NCBI GenBank assembly: GCA_905221605.1
Contig: CAJNDS010002013.1
Span: 42,501 to 106,500 of the forward strand
Origin: Symbiodinium natans
Lineage: Eukaryota > Sar > Dinophyceae > Suessiales > Symbiodiniaceae
Reading direction: 5' to 3'
Length of the DNA stretch: 64,000 nt
Shown here: piece after piece, positions 1 through 9,192 of the stretch
Layout of the letters: each line of letters starts with the position of its first letter
Numbering within the stretch: position 1 is the stretch's first letter
The notes under the pieces: model-generated
Databases searched by the model: none
The model's input: the letters and a program-made list of their open reading frames with translations, nothing else
What the model was told of the DNA's origin: nothing
Translations under genes and position numbers: made by a program

Positions 1-114
1 CGCTTGGTTGACCCTTCGGGTATGAGCACGCCCTCCCACAAATGCTGAGCATTCCCTGGCCACTGAAACCTAGACTCTGAACCTTGAGCACTTAGCGCTT
101 AAACCCTAGAACTA

Positions 115-297
115 TCATAAGTGGCCATCCTGCACAAAACCCAACTTGACAAGGGCTTCGTGGGCGGCATCTGATGTTCTGGCTTTGAGGAGGCCGATCA
201 TGAGCTCCACCTTGTCTTCATCCAACACTACAGGCGCCCCCATAGCCATAAAGTAGACTTCGGCTTCGGCATGGTCCCTGGTCAGAAGCATTTCTTG
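115..297 (-). CDS. Terminal exon of an unrecognised gene
   Basis: Reading leftward, an open frame runs out of the telomere-like array at 298-403 and ends at a TGA at 115-117, giving about 60 codons with balanced composition (start EMLLTRDHAEAEVYF, end LVKLGFVQDGHL). The piece is acidic and predicted mostly helical; I recognise no family. The array next to it would be intronic: the last array bases before the frame supply an AG. In-frame stops inside the array rule out translation through it. The frame contains a Met near its start, so a tiny stand-alone ORF is possible, but a last exon fits the rest of the window better. The opposite strand is less open. Confidence 0.45.
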   Translation of the reverse strand, partial: QEMLLTRDHAEAEVYFMAMGAPVVLDEDKVELMIGLLKARTSDAAHEALVKLGFVQDGHL

Positions 298-1197
298 GTT
301 TAGGGTTTAGGGTTTAGGGTTTAGGGTTTAGGGTTTAGGGTTTCGGGTTTAGGGTTTAGGGTTTAGGGTTTAGGGTTTAGGGTTTAGGGTTTAGGGTTTA
401 GGGCTCAGGCTTAGGCTTGACGGTCTGGACAGCTACATGGTCTACGAAGGGTACATAAGAGTCCCCATTTAGGGGCCCATACCAAGACTATGAAACTATC
501 CCGAGAGGCTGAGGGCTACAAAGGGTTTAGGGTTTAGGGTTTAGGGTTTAGGGACGCTAAACCCTAAGCCCTAATCCCTTAAACTCCTAAACTCCTAAAC
601 CCGAACTGAACCCCCCAAACCTCCCTAAACCCCTACACCCCTGAACCCCTAAACCCTAAACCCCCAAACCCTAAACCCCTAAAGATTGCCTTGACGTCTG
701 CAGCCGTGCTGCGCTGTGCGTGAGACCCAGCCCGCCTCGGACGATGTGGACCTTTTACTGGGTGTGTGGTTTAGGGTTTAGGGCTAGGGTTTAGGGTTTA
801 GGGCTTAGGGGTTAGGGTTTAGGCTTTAGGGCTTAGGGTTTATGGTTTAGGGCACGCGTAAACCCAAAGCATTGCGCGCTTGAAGCCCGTCGTTAGCACC
901 CCGTAAACATACCAATCTTTTCTCGCTCGCATGGATTTGTTTGCAGGCTCGAAACGGCACTTTTGGGAAACTGTACGTTTGTCTTTTGATCTGCACTCAC
1001 GCTTGATGTTGGTTGCAATAACGATTGGTTTTCGATCTGAGAATCTGTTTCATGGGACGTCAGAGGACTGCACAGCCCTGAACCCTAAACCCTAAACCCT
1101 AAACCCTAAACCCTAAACCCTAAACCCTAAACCCTAAACCCTAAACCCTAAACCCTAAACCCTAAACCCTAAACCCTAAACCCTAAACCCTAAACAG

Positions 1198-1476
1198 TTC
1201 TTCACAGATCTTCATAGCTCTACGTGTGAAGCCAGCTTCAGGGATGCGCGATTCCGTGAAGTCCCCGCCGCTGGGTTTGGGGAGTTTATTATCAAAACCT
1301 TATGGTATGGCACACATGGCCTTGTGCTTGGCAGGCCATTGCTTTTCCGTCCCTGGCGTACATGCGGATCTTCGGCTCCCGAAATCAATATCAGGCGCGT
1401 GACAATGTCAATCTTGAGCTTCTGCTTTCCTGCCTCCGAATGCTTGGCTGCCCTTAGTAGGGTAGCTGTTAGTTAA
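1198..1476. CDS. Exon-like island, strand unclear
   Basis: The island between the CCCTAAA array ending at 1196 and the family J element starting at 1443 is open on both strands. The plus frame runs 1198-1476 without a stop (92 codons, no early Met). The minus frame 1212-1440 reads KQKLKIDIVTRLILISGAEDP and is followed by a possible donor GTACGC near 1375. The minus reading looks more protein-like and would take its acceptor AG from the CCAAG end of the adjacent element. No family recognised. Confidence 0.3.
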
Positions 1477-1632
1477 ATGCTTAGCTGCTTTATTCAGAAA
1501 CCCAATAAACCCCAAAAAGGCTAAGGGTCTAGGGTTTAGGGTTTAGGGTTTCAGGGTTCAGGGTTTAGGGTTTAGGGTTTAGGGTTTAGGGTTTAGGGTT
1601 TAGGGTTTAGGGGTAAAGTACCGCAAAGAATG
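1443..1632 (+). mobile_element. Family J element with inserted telomere array
   Basis: Starts CTTGGCTGCCCTTAGTAGGG and ends GGTAAAGTACCGCAAAG. Two other copies (55512-55619 and 58884-58992) have GGATCTAAAATTACAGTAAAG at the place where this copy has GGGTCTA, about 85 bp of TTTAGGG array, then GGGTAAAG. This is a filled site compared with two empty sites. Confidence 0.75.
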
Positions 1633-1668
1633 CATAGGGGAAGCTTGTAGTCATAGGCTTCGGGCTTA

Positions 1669-1834
1669 GGTTGGGATGCTCCCCCCTTATACTAACCGTC
1701 CCTAACAGGGGTGGGTTTAGGGTTTCGGGTTTAGGGTTTAGGGTTTAGGGTTTAGGGTTTAGGGTTTAGGGTTTAGGGTTTAGCTACTATCATCCCTATT
1801 AAGGACGCTTTGTATCAGGGTGAGCATCCCAAGG
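1669..1834 (+). mobile_element. Family C inverted repeat with inserted array
   Basis: Left arm GGTTGGGATGCTCCCCCCTT, right arm ends ATCAGGGTGAGCATCCCAAGG. The centre that other copies use for ATAATAGGGGCTGCTATAAT is replaced by a TTTAGGG array (1713-1783). Confidence 0.75.
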
Positions 1835-1930
1835 TTCAGGGTTTAGGGGTTTGGGTTCGGGGTTGGTGAGCACCTAGACTTAGGTTTGCTAGATCTTGCT
1901 TCCGAACCTGCTTCCCTAAGCCCTAAACCC

Positions 1931-2031
1931 TTAGTTGCTGAGTTCATAAGCCCCCAAAAGTGTACACTGTCAGTTCTATAGGGGATTATGGTATCCCAAA
2001 AAATGTAAAGTGTGCTCACTCAGCTACCAAG
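1931..2031 (+). mobile_element. Family A inverted repeat
   Basis: TTAGTTGCTGAGTTCATAAG ... TATCCCAAAAAATG ... CAGCTACCAAG, about 100 bp. Other copies: 15291-15365 (left end missing), 19108-19216, 25612-25714 (best ends: ATACTTGGTTGCTGG and CAGCTACCAAGTAT) and 35144-35227 (internal deletion). No array inside any copy. Confidence 0.75.
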
Positions 2032-2483
2032 AACCCTAATCTCTAGGGCCTCCGGAATTGCTGAATACCTAGCTAGCAAGGTCCAGTAGAGTAGTAGCTC
2101 TGTAAGGAAAGGGCTTTAGGTGTTCTTGGCTGAAGTTTGCGAGAGGAGGGTCATCCCAAATCTCTTCCCCCCGTTCTCGCAAACTCCCAACCCCCCCTCC
2201 CCCTCCCCCTCAAAAACATACACAAAACAAAACTAAACAACACACACGCACACACACAAGAAGAAACATGAGAAAGCCTGATCGAGCCGTAAACCCTTAA
2301 CCTACGCCTTCAACTCTCAACCCCTCAACCCTGATCCTCAACACTAATGAGCCCTTTTCAACCTTAAACCCTAAGCCCGGCCATGTCTCCCCCAGCAATC
2401 CGACCCTCGCCCCAGCATGGCATTTCACATCCGGATTTGGTGTTCGGGTTTGGGGTTTAGCAGGTGCCTACTTGAAGCGCTCA

Positions 2484-2868
2484 TCATGAAGCTATTTTGG
2501 GACAAAAGGGGTACGTACCTATTTTGCGGAAATGCACCGGCCGAGCGGATTGTGAAAGGTTCAGTTTGAAGTAGGCTAGTCGGGCAAACAATCCCCCCAA
2601 AATGTGATGACTAGCTTTCACGGCAATCGCCTTACGCGTGACTGCAGCTATGACTGCCTGCATTACCGAAGACATAAATCTTGTCCCCGGCTCGCGCATC
2701 AAAGGCCCAGGCATCGTAACGCAGTTGCAAGGCGGACAGCAGGAGGTAGATCCTCGCAAGAATTTCTGTGATTTGATTTCGACAGGGGGTGTTTGGTCCT
2801 TGAAGGATGCACTGACTTCTGAACAATGTTGGGCCTGTAAGATGCAAGATTACCTTCCACAAACCCAA
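2484..2868 (-). pseudogene. Frameshifted exon(s) of an unrecognised gene
   Basis: Two overlapping minus frames each look coding over part of the island. Frame one (about 2772 down to 2660) reads ILARIYLLLSALQLRYDAW then DARAGDKIYVFG. Frame two (about 2660 down to 2520) reads AVIAAVTRKAIAVKASHH and LARLAYFKLNLSQSARP, ending at a strong donor GTACGT near 2510. The frames switch exactly at a tandem 4-base duplication (GCAG GCAG, near 2655-2662); one copy fewer makes a single frame. The locus is therefore either a recently broken gene or carries a sequencing or assembly error. No domain recognised. A plus-strand ORF at 2638-2937 runs into the array and is probably a shadow. Confidence 0.4.
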
Positions 2869-3210
2869 GCGCAGCGCGCGCCAGGGAGTTTGACTGTCTG
2901 GTCATCTAGACCCGAAACCATAAACCCTAAACCCTAAACCCTAAACCCTAAACCCTAAACCCTAAACCCTAAACCCTAAACCCTCCCTAAACCCTAAACC
3001 TTGATGTCCCCCCAAAAGCTTCGGGGCGTGACTGCATCCGAGATGGGCTCTTGGGTGGTCAAAGCTTAGGGGTTAGGGCTTAGGGTTTAGGGTTTAGGGT
3101 TCCACACTCAGTTTAGGGTTTATAGGGCTTAGGGCTTAGGGTTCCACACTCAGAATCTGTTCTCGTGATTCAGGAGCCACACGAAACGGGACCCCTCCAG
3201 CCTCATGCAA

Positions 3211-3410
3211 GGTACCATGGTCCCTTAGTATGGGCCCTTAAAAGGGGACCCCTTATATGCCCCCCCCCCCCCCCCCTATATACCATCTATATATATATAT
3301 ATATATTTTTATTTCTTTTTTTCCGATACAACCCAAGGGCCCATACTTCAGAACCTTTAAGGTAGGTAAGGGACCATATTAAGGGCCCATGTAACTACCC
3401 TTAGATCTTG
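3211..3410 (+). mobile_element. Family D inverted repeat
   Basis: GGTACCATGGTCCCTTAGTA ... CCAAGGGCCCATACTTCAGA ... GGGCCCATGTAACTACCC. The centre has a C run and (TA)n at about 3261-3306. Other copies: 29990-30097, 43942-44118 (array inside at 44009-44033), 49474-49590 and 56864-57150 (array 56978-57088 inside); a remnant lies at 440-505. Confidence 0.7.
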
Positions 3411-4119
3411 AGAGAACTAGTTTTGAAAACCCTAAAATGCCTGAAGCCCTGAAAGCCCTAAACCCTAAGCCCTGAAAACCCTAAAATCCCTAAAGCACGA
3501 CAACCCTAGAATTCCGAAAGCCCTAAAAGCCCTAAATTGCGAAAACCCTAAAACCTGCAACCCCTAGAATCCCTGAAGCTCTGAACACCTTGAATCCTTA
3601 AAGCCCTGAAAAACCCTAAACCCCTTACCATCCCTGAAACCCTATAGACCCTACAACCTGAAAATCCTAAAGCCCTAAAGCCCTGAAGCCCCTAAACCCT
3701 AGAGGAGTTAGGAACCCCAATTGCCCCGAAAACCCTAAATCCCCAAAGCCCTGAAACCCTAGAACCTCCATAAAGCCCTGCAAACCCTAAGGCCCTGAAA
3801 ACCCTAAAACCCTACAATCCTTAAAACCCAACCTGAAAATCCTACAGCCCTAAACCCTAAACCCTAAACCCTAAACCCTAAACCCTAAACCCTAAACTCC
3901 TGGACTTCAAAGCCCCAAGCAACCTGAGGGTGCCCAGGGTGGGCGGCGAAGCCCTAAACCCTAAACCCTAAACCCTAAACCCTAAACCCTAAACCCTAAA
4001 CCCTAAACCCTAAACCCTAAACCCTAAACCCTAAACCCTAAACGCTAAACGCTAAACCCTAAACCCTAGACCCAACACTCCTACAAGGGACCGAGGGCCC
4101 GGGCACGTACAAGACGTAG

Positions 4120-4305
4120 AAGAAGAGGAGCATAAAGTTCTCCAGCATGGAGGCCTCTGCGGAGTTCCAGGGCTTAGGAATCTTGGGTCGTTTGGGGTTT
4201 AGGGTTTAGGGTTTAGGGTTTAGGGCTCTTCGTGGAGTTTGTGGGCTTCTGTGTGGGGGAGTGTGTAGCGACTCAGGGTGTCTTGCGCCCCTGCTCGCGA
4301 GATAG
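4120..4305 (+). CDS. Two candidate exons around a 27 bp array
   Basis: Exon-like segments 4120-4196 (contains SMEASAEFQGLGILGRL) and 4224-4305 (contains RGVCGLLCGGVCSDSG, ending TAG) are separated by a pure array at 4197-4223, which starts GTTTAG and ends TTTAG. Removing those 27 bases keeps one frame to the stop. Doubt: the minus strand over 4103-4165 is also open and hydrophobic (MLENFMLLFFYVLYV), so strand is not settled. Confidence 0.4.
4197..4223 (+). repeat. 27 bp TTTAGGG array, possible intron
   Basis: Four exact repeat units phased as GTTTAG...TTTAG between two open frames. Among the shortest arrays in the window whose removal restores a frame. Confidence 0.5.
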
Positions 4306-5221
4306 TTCCGAGATCTATCGCCGACCCCCAACCCTAAACCCTAAGCCCTAAACCCTAAGCCCCAAACCCTAGACCCCAAACCCTAAACCCTAAACCCTAA
4401 ACCCTCAACCCTAAACCCTAAACCCTAAACCCTAAACCCTAAACCCTAAACCCTAAACCCTAAACCCTAGGCCCCAAACCCTAGACCCGATATTCTAGGG
4501 GCCATAGTAAACTTAGTTAGATTAGGGCTTTGGGGCGCTGTTCTGGTAGAATCAGACTCGTATCTGAACCCTTAGAATGCCCTTGAACAAAAGGGCTAAG
4601 GGCGTCGTAGGGCCGGATCCGAATGTGGGTTTAGGGTTGAGGTTTAGGGAGGGTGCCCTGTTTGGCCTCAAGGGCCACGTACGGGGCTCATAAGGGAACC
4701 GAAGCCCTGACAAACCGGAATAAGGGCCTACTCTCTGTGTCCGAGCGTTCAGAATTTCAAGCTCTTTGGTTTTGGGTTCAGGGTCTAGGGTTTAGGGTTT
4801 AGGGCTTAGGGCTTAGGGTTTAGGGCGGGTTTACGGTTAGGGTTGTTAAGTTTAGGGCTTAGGCTGTAGCCTTTAGGGCCCTGTAGGCCTTGCTTTGGGA
4901 TGTGGCGGCGCAGTCCTTAGACCCTCCACAGTTTGGCCCTAAACCCTAAACCCTAAACCCTAAACCCTAAACCCTAAACCCTAAACCCTAAACCCTAAAC
5001 CCTAAACCCTAAACCCTAAACCCTAAACCCTAAACCCTAAACCCTAAACCCTAAACCCTAAACCCAAGCAGGGCAAATTCAGGCCGGCCAAACCCTCAAC
5101 CCGCCTAAACACTACACGCCCTGAACCCTGAACCCTCAGCCCTGAACCCTGAACCCCCTAAACCCCTAAACCCCCAAGCCCTAAACCCTAAACCCTGAAC
5201 CCTAGACCCTATATTCCCGTA

Positions 5222-5312
5222 AGGGGCCTGCCTAGCAAGCGACAGCTTGAAACAGAAAGTTTTTTCCGAGGCGGCAACTTGAGCTGCGGTAGTACTCGGA
5301 CATGAGGCCTGG
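5222..5312 (-). CDS. Small exon-like island
   Basis: The minus strand reads LMSEYYRSSSCRLGKNF then LFQAVAC before a stop, with an acceptor-like CCCAG just upstream at about 5313. It lies between degenerate CCCTAAA repeats on the left and TTTAGGG repeats on the right. Too short to identify. Confidence 0.3.
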
Positions 5313-6264
5313 GGAATCTACAGGGTTCAGGGTTTAGGGTTCAGGGATTAGGGTTTAGGGGGTTTAGGGTTTAGGGGGTTTAGGGTTTAGGATTTAGGGG
5401 GTTGAGGGTTTAGGGTTTAAAAGGTTGGCCTGTGACGAACCTTCCCAAACAGCAGAAGTTACATTTACATGCTCTCACAGCAGGCGAAACGGCTGGTACT
5501 TCTCATGTGTAGCGAAACTGGGCTTGTAAGTCGTGTACACCTCGGACCCTACTTACAAGTAAGGACCTCCACCAGGTCAGCATATTGTTGCCGGGTCCCA
5601 ACACAGCGGCTAAGGACGCCGCTACTTCGGGAAGGAGGACTCAATGGAGTTTATAAGGTTAAGAAGGAGTTCGGGGGTTCAGGGTTTTAGGGGTCAAAAC
5701 GAAAACATCAAGCTGCCAGCCTTGAAAGATAGCCCTTGCAAGGCAAAAAAAGCAGCACAAGACCCCTCAACCCTAATCCCCAAGCCCTAAGCCCTAAACC
5801 CTAAACCCTAAACCCCACCACGGTCGTTGTGAGGGGGGCACAAACCAAGACTAGGGCTTAGTTCGGGCTTAGGGTTTGGGGCTTGGGGTGTGGGGCTTCG
5901 GGATTAGGATTAAGTAACAGTCCATGGTTTCAGGGGTAAGGGTGTTCAGGCTGTAGGGTTTTGGGCTTATGACCCTAAACCCTAAACCCTAAACCCTAAA
6001 CCCTAAACCCTAAACCCAACCCTAAACCCTAAACCCTAAACCCTAAACCCTAAACCCTAAACCCTAAACCCTAAACCCTGAACCCTGAACCCTGAACCCT
6101 GAACCCTGAACCCTGAACCCTGAACCCTAAACAGCCCCAACACCCCACCCCCCCAAAACCCCCCCTGCCCCCCGGCCCAGGCGGAGATGAGGATGGCATG
6201 CAAGGCCACCAACTGTCCCAGGAATAGGAGCATCTGAAGCACCTCGACACCCTCAGCCCTTAAG

Positions 6265-6381
6265 CTAGGTTGCCCAGTATCCTAGGATTAAAAAGGGTGC
6301 CCTTTTTTGCCTAAGGGGTTTATAAGGGAACCTACACCCCCAAAAAAAGGGAAAAAGGGTAGTACTGGGCATCCTAGTAAG
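6265..6381 (+). mobile_element. Family B inverted repeat
   Basis: CTAGGTTGCCCAGTATCC ... GGGTAGTACTGGGCATCCTAG with internal AAAAGGGTGCCCTTTTTT and GGGAACCTACACCCCC. Divergent copies of the same family lie at 4645-4745, 25081-25200, 36085-36130, 39085-39285 (array inside at 39174-39259) and 58015-58135. Confidence 0.65.
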
Positions 6382-6568
6382 GTTGCCAGGGTTGAGGGCT
6401 TTTAGGGCTTTTAGGGCTTACAGGCTTTTAGGGCTTGGGGGGGCTTTTGGGGCTTTTGGGGCTTTTAAGGCTTTTGGGGCTTTTGGGGCTTTTAGGGCTT
6501 TTGGGGCTTTTAGGGGTTTTGGGGGATCGTTTGCTCTTGGACGGTTTGTCTTCACGCCACGCGCTCTG

Positions 6569-6752
6569 CTTGGTAGCCCAGTAACCATCTTGCAATCAAG
6601 GTACCCGTTTTTGGGTTGGGTTACTTTATAGGTTTATAAGGGACCCCCCTAAACCCTAAACCCTAAACCCCAAAAGGAGGCAAAAAGTATAGATCCCCTA
6701 AAGGGTGCCCCAAAACCAAAAAAAGGGTTCAGGGTACCACTGTGCTACCGAG
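6569..6752 (+). mobile_element. Family B inverted repeat with inserted array
   Basis: Arms CTTGGTAGCCCAGTAACC and GGTACCACTGTGCTACCGAG. A short CCCTAAA array lies at 6649-6671 between GGGACCC and CCAAAAGGAGG. Confidence 0.7.
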
Positions 6753-7033
6753 TCTAAGGGAAGTGCATCTCGTGACCGTGGCAAAATTGCGTTCCAGCCT
6801 CGTTTCTAGCGCGCGCACACATGCTCCTTCCTAGTTTCATGGGGAGTCTCTATGCTAACCCCACCCCCCCCGTTCCCCCGTAATTAAGGATATTTGGGGA
6901 TAATGAGCCCAGGGCGGGTTAGTTTGTAGAGGGGGGTAGTAGGGCAACCCATGATCGTTGTCCAGTAGTGCAACTAAAGGTTAACCTCTGGGATTATAAG
7001 GGGATTATATTCCCCCACAAGGTTACAGGTTAC

Positions 7034-7542
7034 CATCTCTGCAACTAAACCTTGTGAAGTGGAAAACTGTCTCAAGTGCGTTTGAAGTGTTCATGGAGTG
7101 CTGATGCTTGAAGACTCGTGGGTACTTATAAAACTAGGGTAAGGAGGGTAACTGACTACTGGTTATGGCCTTGCACGCGGCACTTAGAACCCTACTTATG
7201 AGTACCCATGAACCTCGAAGTAGAGTGGTCTTACCGCGCTTTTGGGATCATTTTGGAGCGGTTTTGGCTTGCTCTTCAGGGCGGTCCCGGGTGCTTCTGA
7301 AGCCGTGTTGCGCCGCTTTGGGGGGGCCACGGCGGCATCATGCGGCTCAAAGGGGTACCCTAAACCCTAAACCCTAAACCCTAAACCCTAAACCCTAAAC
7401 CCTAAACCCTAAACCCTAAACCCTAAACCCTAAACCCAACACCCTCAAACCCTAAACTCTACACCCCCGAAGCCCGCTTGCTTGCAATCAGAAGCCGCGA
7501 TTACAAGGGCTGGAACATCGAGCAAGAAATATCCCAAGAAGC
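7034..7542 (-). CDS. Three-exon gene piece across an array and an introner
   Basis: Exons on the minus strand are 7542-7465 (contains GYFLLDVPALVIAASD), 7359-7235 (contains EPHDAAVAPPKRRNTAS and KSKPKPLQNDPKSA, proline/lysine rich) and 7106-7034 (contains HQHSMNTSNALETVF). Phases agree at both joins: exon one ends in phase 1, exon two starts with two bases and ends in phase 0, exon three starts in phase 0. The first intron (7360-7464, starting GTGTAG) is mostly TTTAGGG repeats and ends TTTAG. The second (7107-7234) starts GTAAGA and is a family G inverted-repeat element ending CAAG. Exon three ends at GTAACC. Product unknown; the middle exon looks disordered. A competing plus-strand ORF over 7478-7550 lowers certainty for exon one. 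Confidence 0.5.
7107..7220 (+). mobile_element. Family G inverted repeat
   Basis: CTTGAAGACTCGTGGGTACT ... AGTACCCATGAACCTCGAAG. It lies in the second intron of the gene piece at 7034-7542. Other copies: 7791-7885, 8147-8305 (degenerate telomere units inside at about 8245-8280), 15679-15745 (half), 21800-21880 (half), 37553-37672, 43135-43185 (half) and 53705-53889 (with (AT)n in the centre). Confidence 0.7.
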
Positions 7543-7544
7543 CT

Positions 7545-7630
7545 CAAAATATCATAATAATAATAGTAGTAGTAATAATCATAATACTAATCATAATATT
7601 GATGCTGATGATGATGATGATGATGATGAC
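7545..7630 (+). repeat. Trinucleotide microsatellite
   Basis: AAT/AGT units followed by (GAT)n from about 7602 to 7628. It lies just 5' (minus strand) of the exon at 7465-7542. Confidence 0.9.
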
Positions 7631-8034
7631 AAAAATAGTAAAAGTAAATTTAGGACGATTACATGATACGCGACTATACGTTTGCAACTATATTATGACC
7701 CTCTGCCATCTTTCGGCCCTGACACACCCTCCTCCTAAGCCTACACGATCTTGAATCCAACGCCCAGGGCTTTCAGATGGAGGTATATGAAGGTTCATGG
7801 GCACTTACAAGTAGGAGCTCAAACACGGTGACTGCCATTGTTACCCTACTTACAACCCTACTTCTACGAAACCATGAACCTCCAAGTACAAGCTCATTGT
7901 GTCTGATGGGAATCCCTACTTTGGAGTAGACCCTGGAATTAAAGTATATACTTCTAGGTATAAGTAGCTGTAATAGGAACCCAGAACCAAAAAAACATTA
8001 AAGTAAGTACTCCAAAACCCAGTTGCTTTAGATT

Positions 8035-8100
8035 CCCCGGAAAGCCATGTAGACCTTTTCGCTGGGTCGCGCACGGTCAGCATAGGCAGTCCTCGGCAGA
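8035..8100 (-). CDS. Short exon-like island
   Basis: The minus strand reads TAYADRARPSEKVYMAFR between family G copies at 7791-7885 and 8147-8305. A related stretch (ACCCAGTAAAAGGTCCACAT on the minus strand) occurs near 740-760, so this may belong to a dispersed coding repeat. No family recognised. Confidence 0.3.
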
Positions 8101-8522
8101 AATCAGGGATGTGCGGCTAACAAAGCCCCGCGGGCTTTGGGATTTCAGAGGTTCATGGGCAGCAACAAGTAGGCTAACCAGTAGGGTAACTATGGTTATA
8201 ACCTTATTTCGAGTACTTCTCAGCCTGCTCATATGTACTCCGAAGCCCTAAACCCTGAACCTTGAATCCTAAACCCTTACTTCTAAGTACCCATGAACCT
8301 TCAAGTATAGTAGGGCTGGACCGAAAAAGCCTCCAAACTTGCTCGAATCAACTCAAGCCGCTTCCCGGACGTCGAAGTCCCCATTGCCCCAGAACCCTCC
8401 ACCCCCAAACCCCAAAACTACGGCCCAAAACCCCTACAATGTTTAAAGGGTTTAGGGTTTTAGGGTCTAGGATCTAGGGTTTTTGGTAGGGTTTCAGGGT
8501 TTAGGGTTAACGAACAACTCAC

Positions 8523-8759
8523 CCCATGAGGTCCACACCACGACTGGGGACCCGCCGGCGAGAGATCCTGGAGCCTCTGGTTAGGGGATAGCACGGCATT
8601 AGGGGAATTTTGGGGATAAAGACCCTCTGAATAAGGTCCCTGTTTAAGAGAGCCAGAAGAGGTTCCCTTTTAAGGGTCCCCCTTATCCTACCTAGGACTG
8701 GTCGGGTTCGGGTCCACTGTGGTTGTTGGCTGAACGCAAAGAAACCAACCGCAAAACAA
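8523..8759 (-). CDS. Two exons joined across a family F introner
   Basis: Exon one is 8759-8692 (contains FAVGFFAFSQQPQWTRTRP) and exon two 8576-8523 (contains APGSLAGGSPVVVWTSW). The element between them (8577-8691, 115 bp) starts GTAGGATAAGG and ends TAACCAG on the minus strand; removing it keeps one frame (phase 1 junction). Exon two ends at a textbook donor GTGAGT, followed by the array at about 8480-8510. Exon one begins just after ...CAACCCAAG next to another array. Function unknown; the first exon has a hydrophobic stretch. Of the introner cases this has the cleanest splice signals. Confidence 0.55.
8577..8691 (-). mobile_element. Family F element acting as an intron
   Basis: Minus strand GTAGGATAAGGGGGACCC ... 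GCTATCCCCTAACCAG. The only other copy (52864-52992) shares GACCCTCTGAATAAGG and AGAGAGCCAGAAGAGG. CTGG flanks both sides on plus. Removal joins exons 8692-8759 and 8523-8576 in frame. Confidence 0.7.
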
Positions 8760-8978
8760 CTTGGGTTGAGGGTTTAGGGTTTAGAAGGTTAAAGTGTTCA
8801 AGTGTTGGTGGCTGAGCGCAAGGTTGATCGCGAAATTTGAGTTTAGGGTTTGGGGTTTGGAGAGTTTAGAGAGTTTATTTAGAGGGTTTAGAGGGTCAAA
8901 GGGCTTAGGGTTTAGAGGGTTCAGAGGGTTAAAAGGGTTTAAAGGGTTAAGGGTTTCAGCCCTAAACCCTGCACTGCT

Positions 8979-9117
8979 CAAATGCCTGGCAACGCCTATT
9001 TTGGAGCGTGTTGCCGGCCGGCGCCTAGAGGCCCCAACATTTTTCGGCCCAAACGCTTTAGAAATTGAGCGAGGCGGCAATTTACTGTACCGCGGACACC
9101 TCCTCCCCGCCCCGTTT
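8979..9117. CDS. Exon-like island, strand unclear
   Basis: The plus strand reads LATPILERVAGRRLEAP and GPNALEIERGGNLLYRGH; the minus strand reads SISKAFGPKNVGASRRRPA. Both are open through the island, which sits between degenerate repeats (8850-8975) and the array at 9118-9150. The plus reading looks more natural and matches the strand of the next exon pair. Confidence 0.3.
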
Positions 9118-9192
9118 TTAGGGTTTAGGGTTTAGGGTTTAGGGTTTCGGGTTTTCTTGGCCGCAGGTCTCAAGATGTGAGTTTGGCCGCAG

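Larger units (their letters stand above)
299..5070. repeat. Interstitial telomere-like arrays, 0-5 kb
   Basis: TTTAGGG on plus at 299-403, 529-554, 1531-1613, 1714-1783. CCCTAAA on plus at 1081-1196, 2923-2998, 3853-3897, 3953-4070, 4370-4470 and 4933-5066. Most units are perfect heptamers; single variants (TTTCGGG, TTCAGGG) occur. 3430-3850 is a long degenerate tract of CCCTAAA/CCCTGAAA with variable spacers. Between arrays are exon-like islands and inverted-repeat elements. 2040-2400 holds a small inverted repeat (GTTTGCGAGAGGAGGG near 2126 and its partner near 2170) and nothing else that I can assign. Confidence 0.95.

Noticed and set aside
299-403. A chromosome end
   Set aside because: The array is about 100 bp, is followed by unique sequence and many further arrays in both orientations, and is not at the window edge; a terminal telomere would be long and unidirectional.
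1081-1196. CRISPR array
   Set aside because: The regular repeats are 7-mers without spacers; no cas genes and a eukaryotic context.
5469-5690. 73-residue plus-strand ORF
   Set aside because: Its centre resembles degenerate family G words (CTTACAAGTAAGGACCTCCA), so it is probably a broken element rather than a gene.
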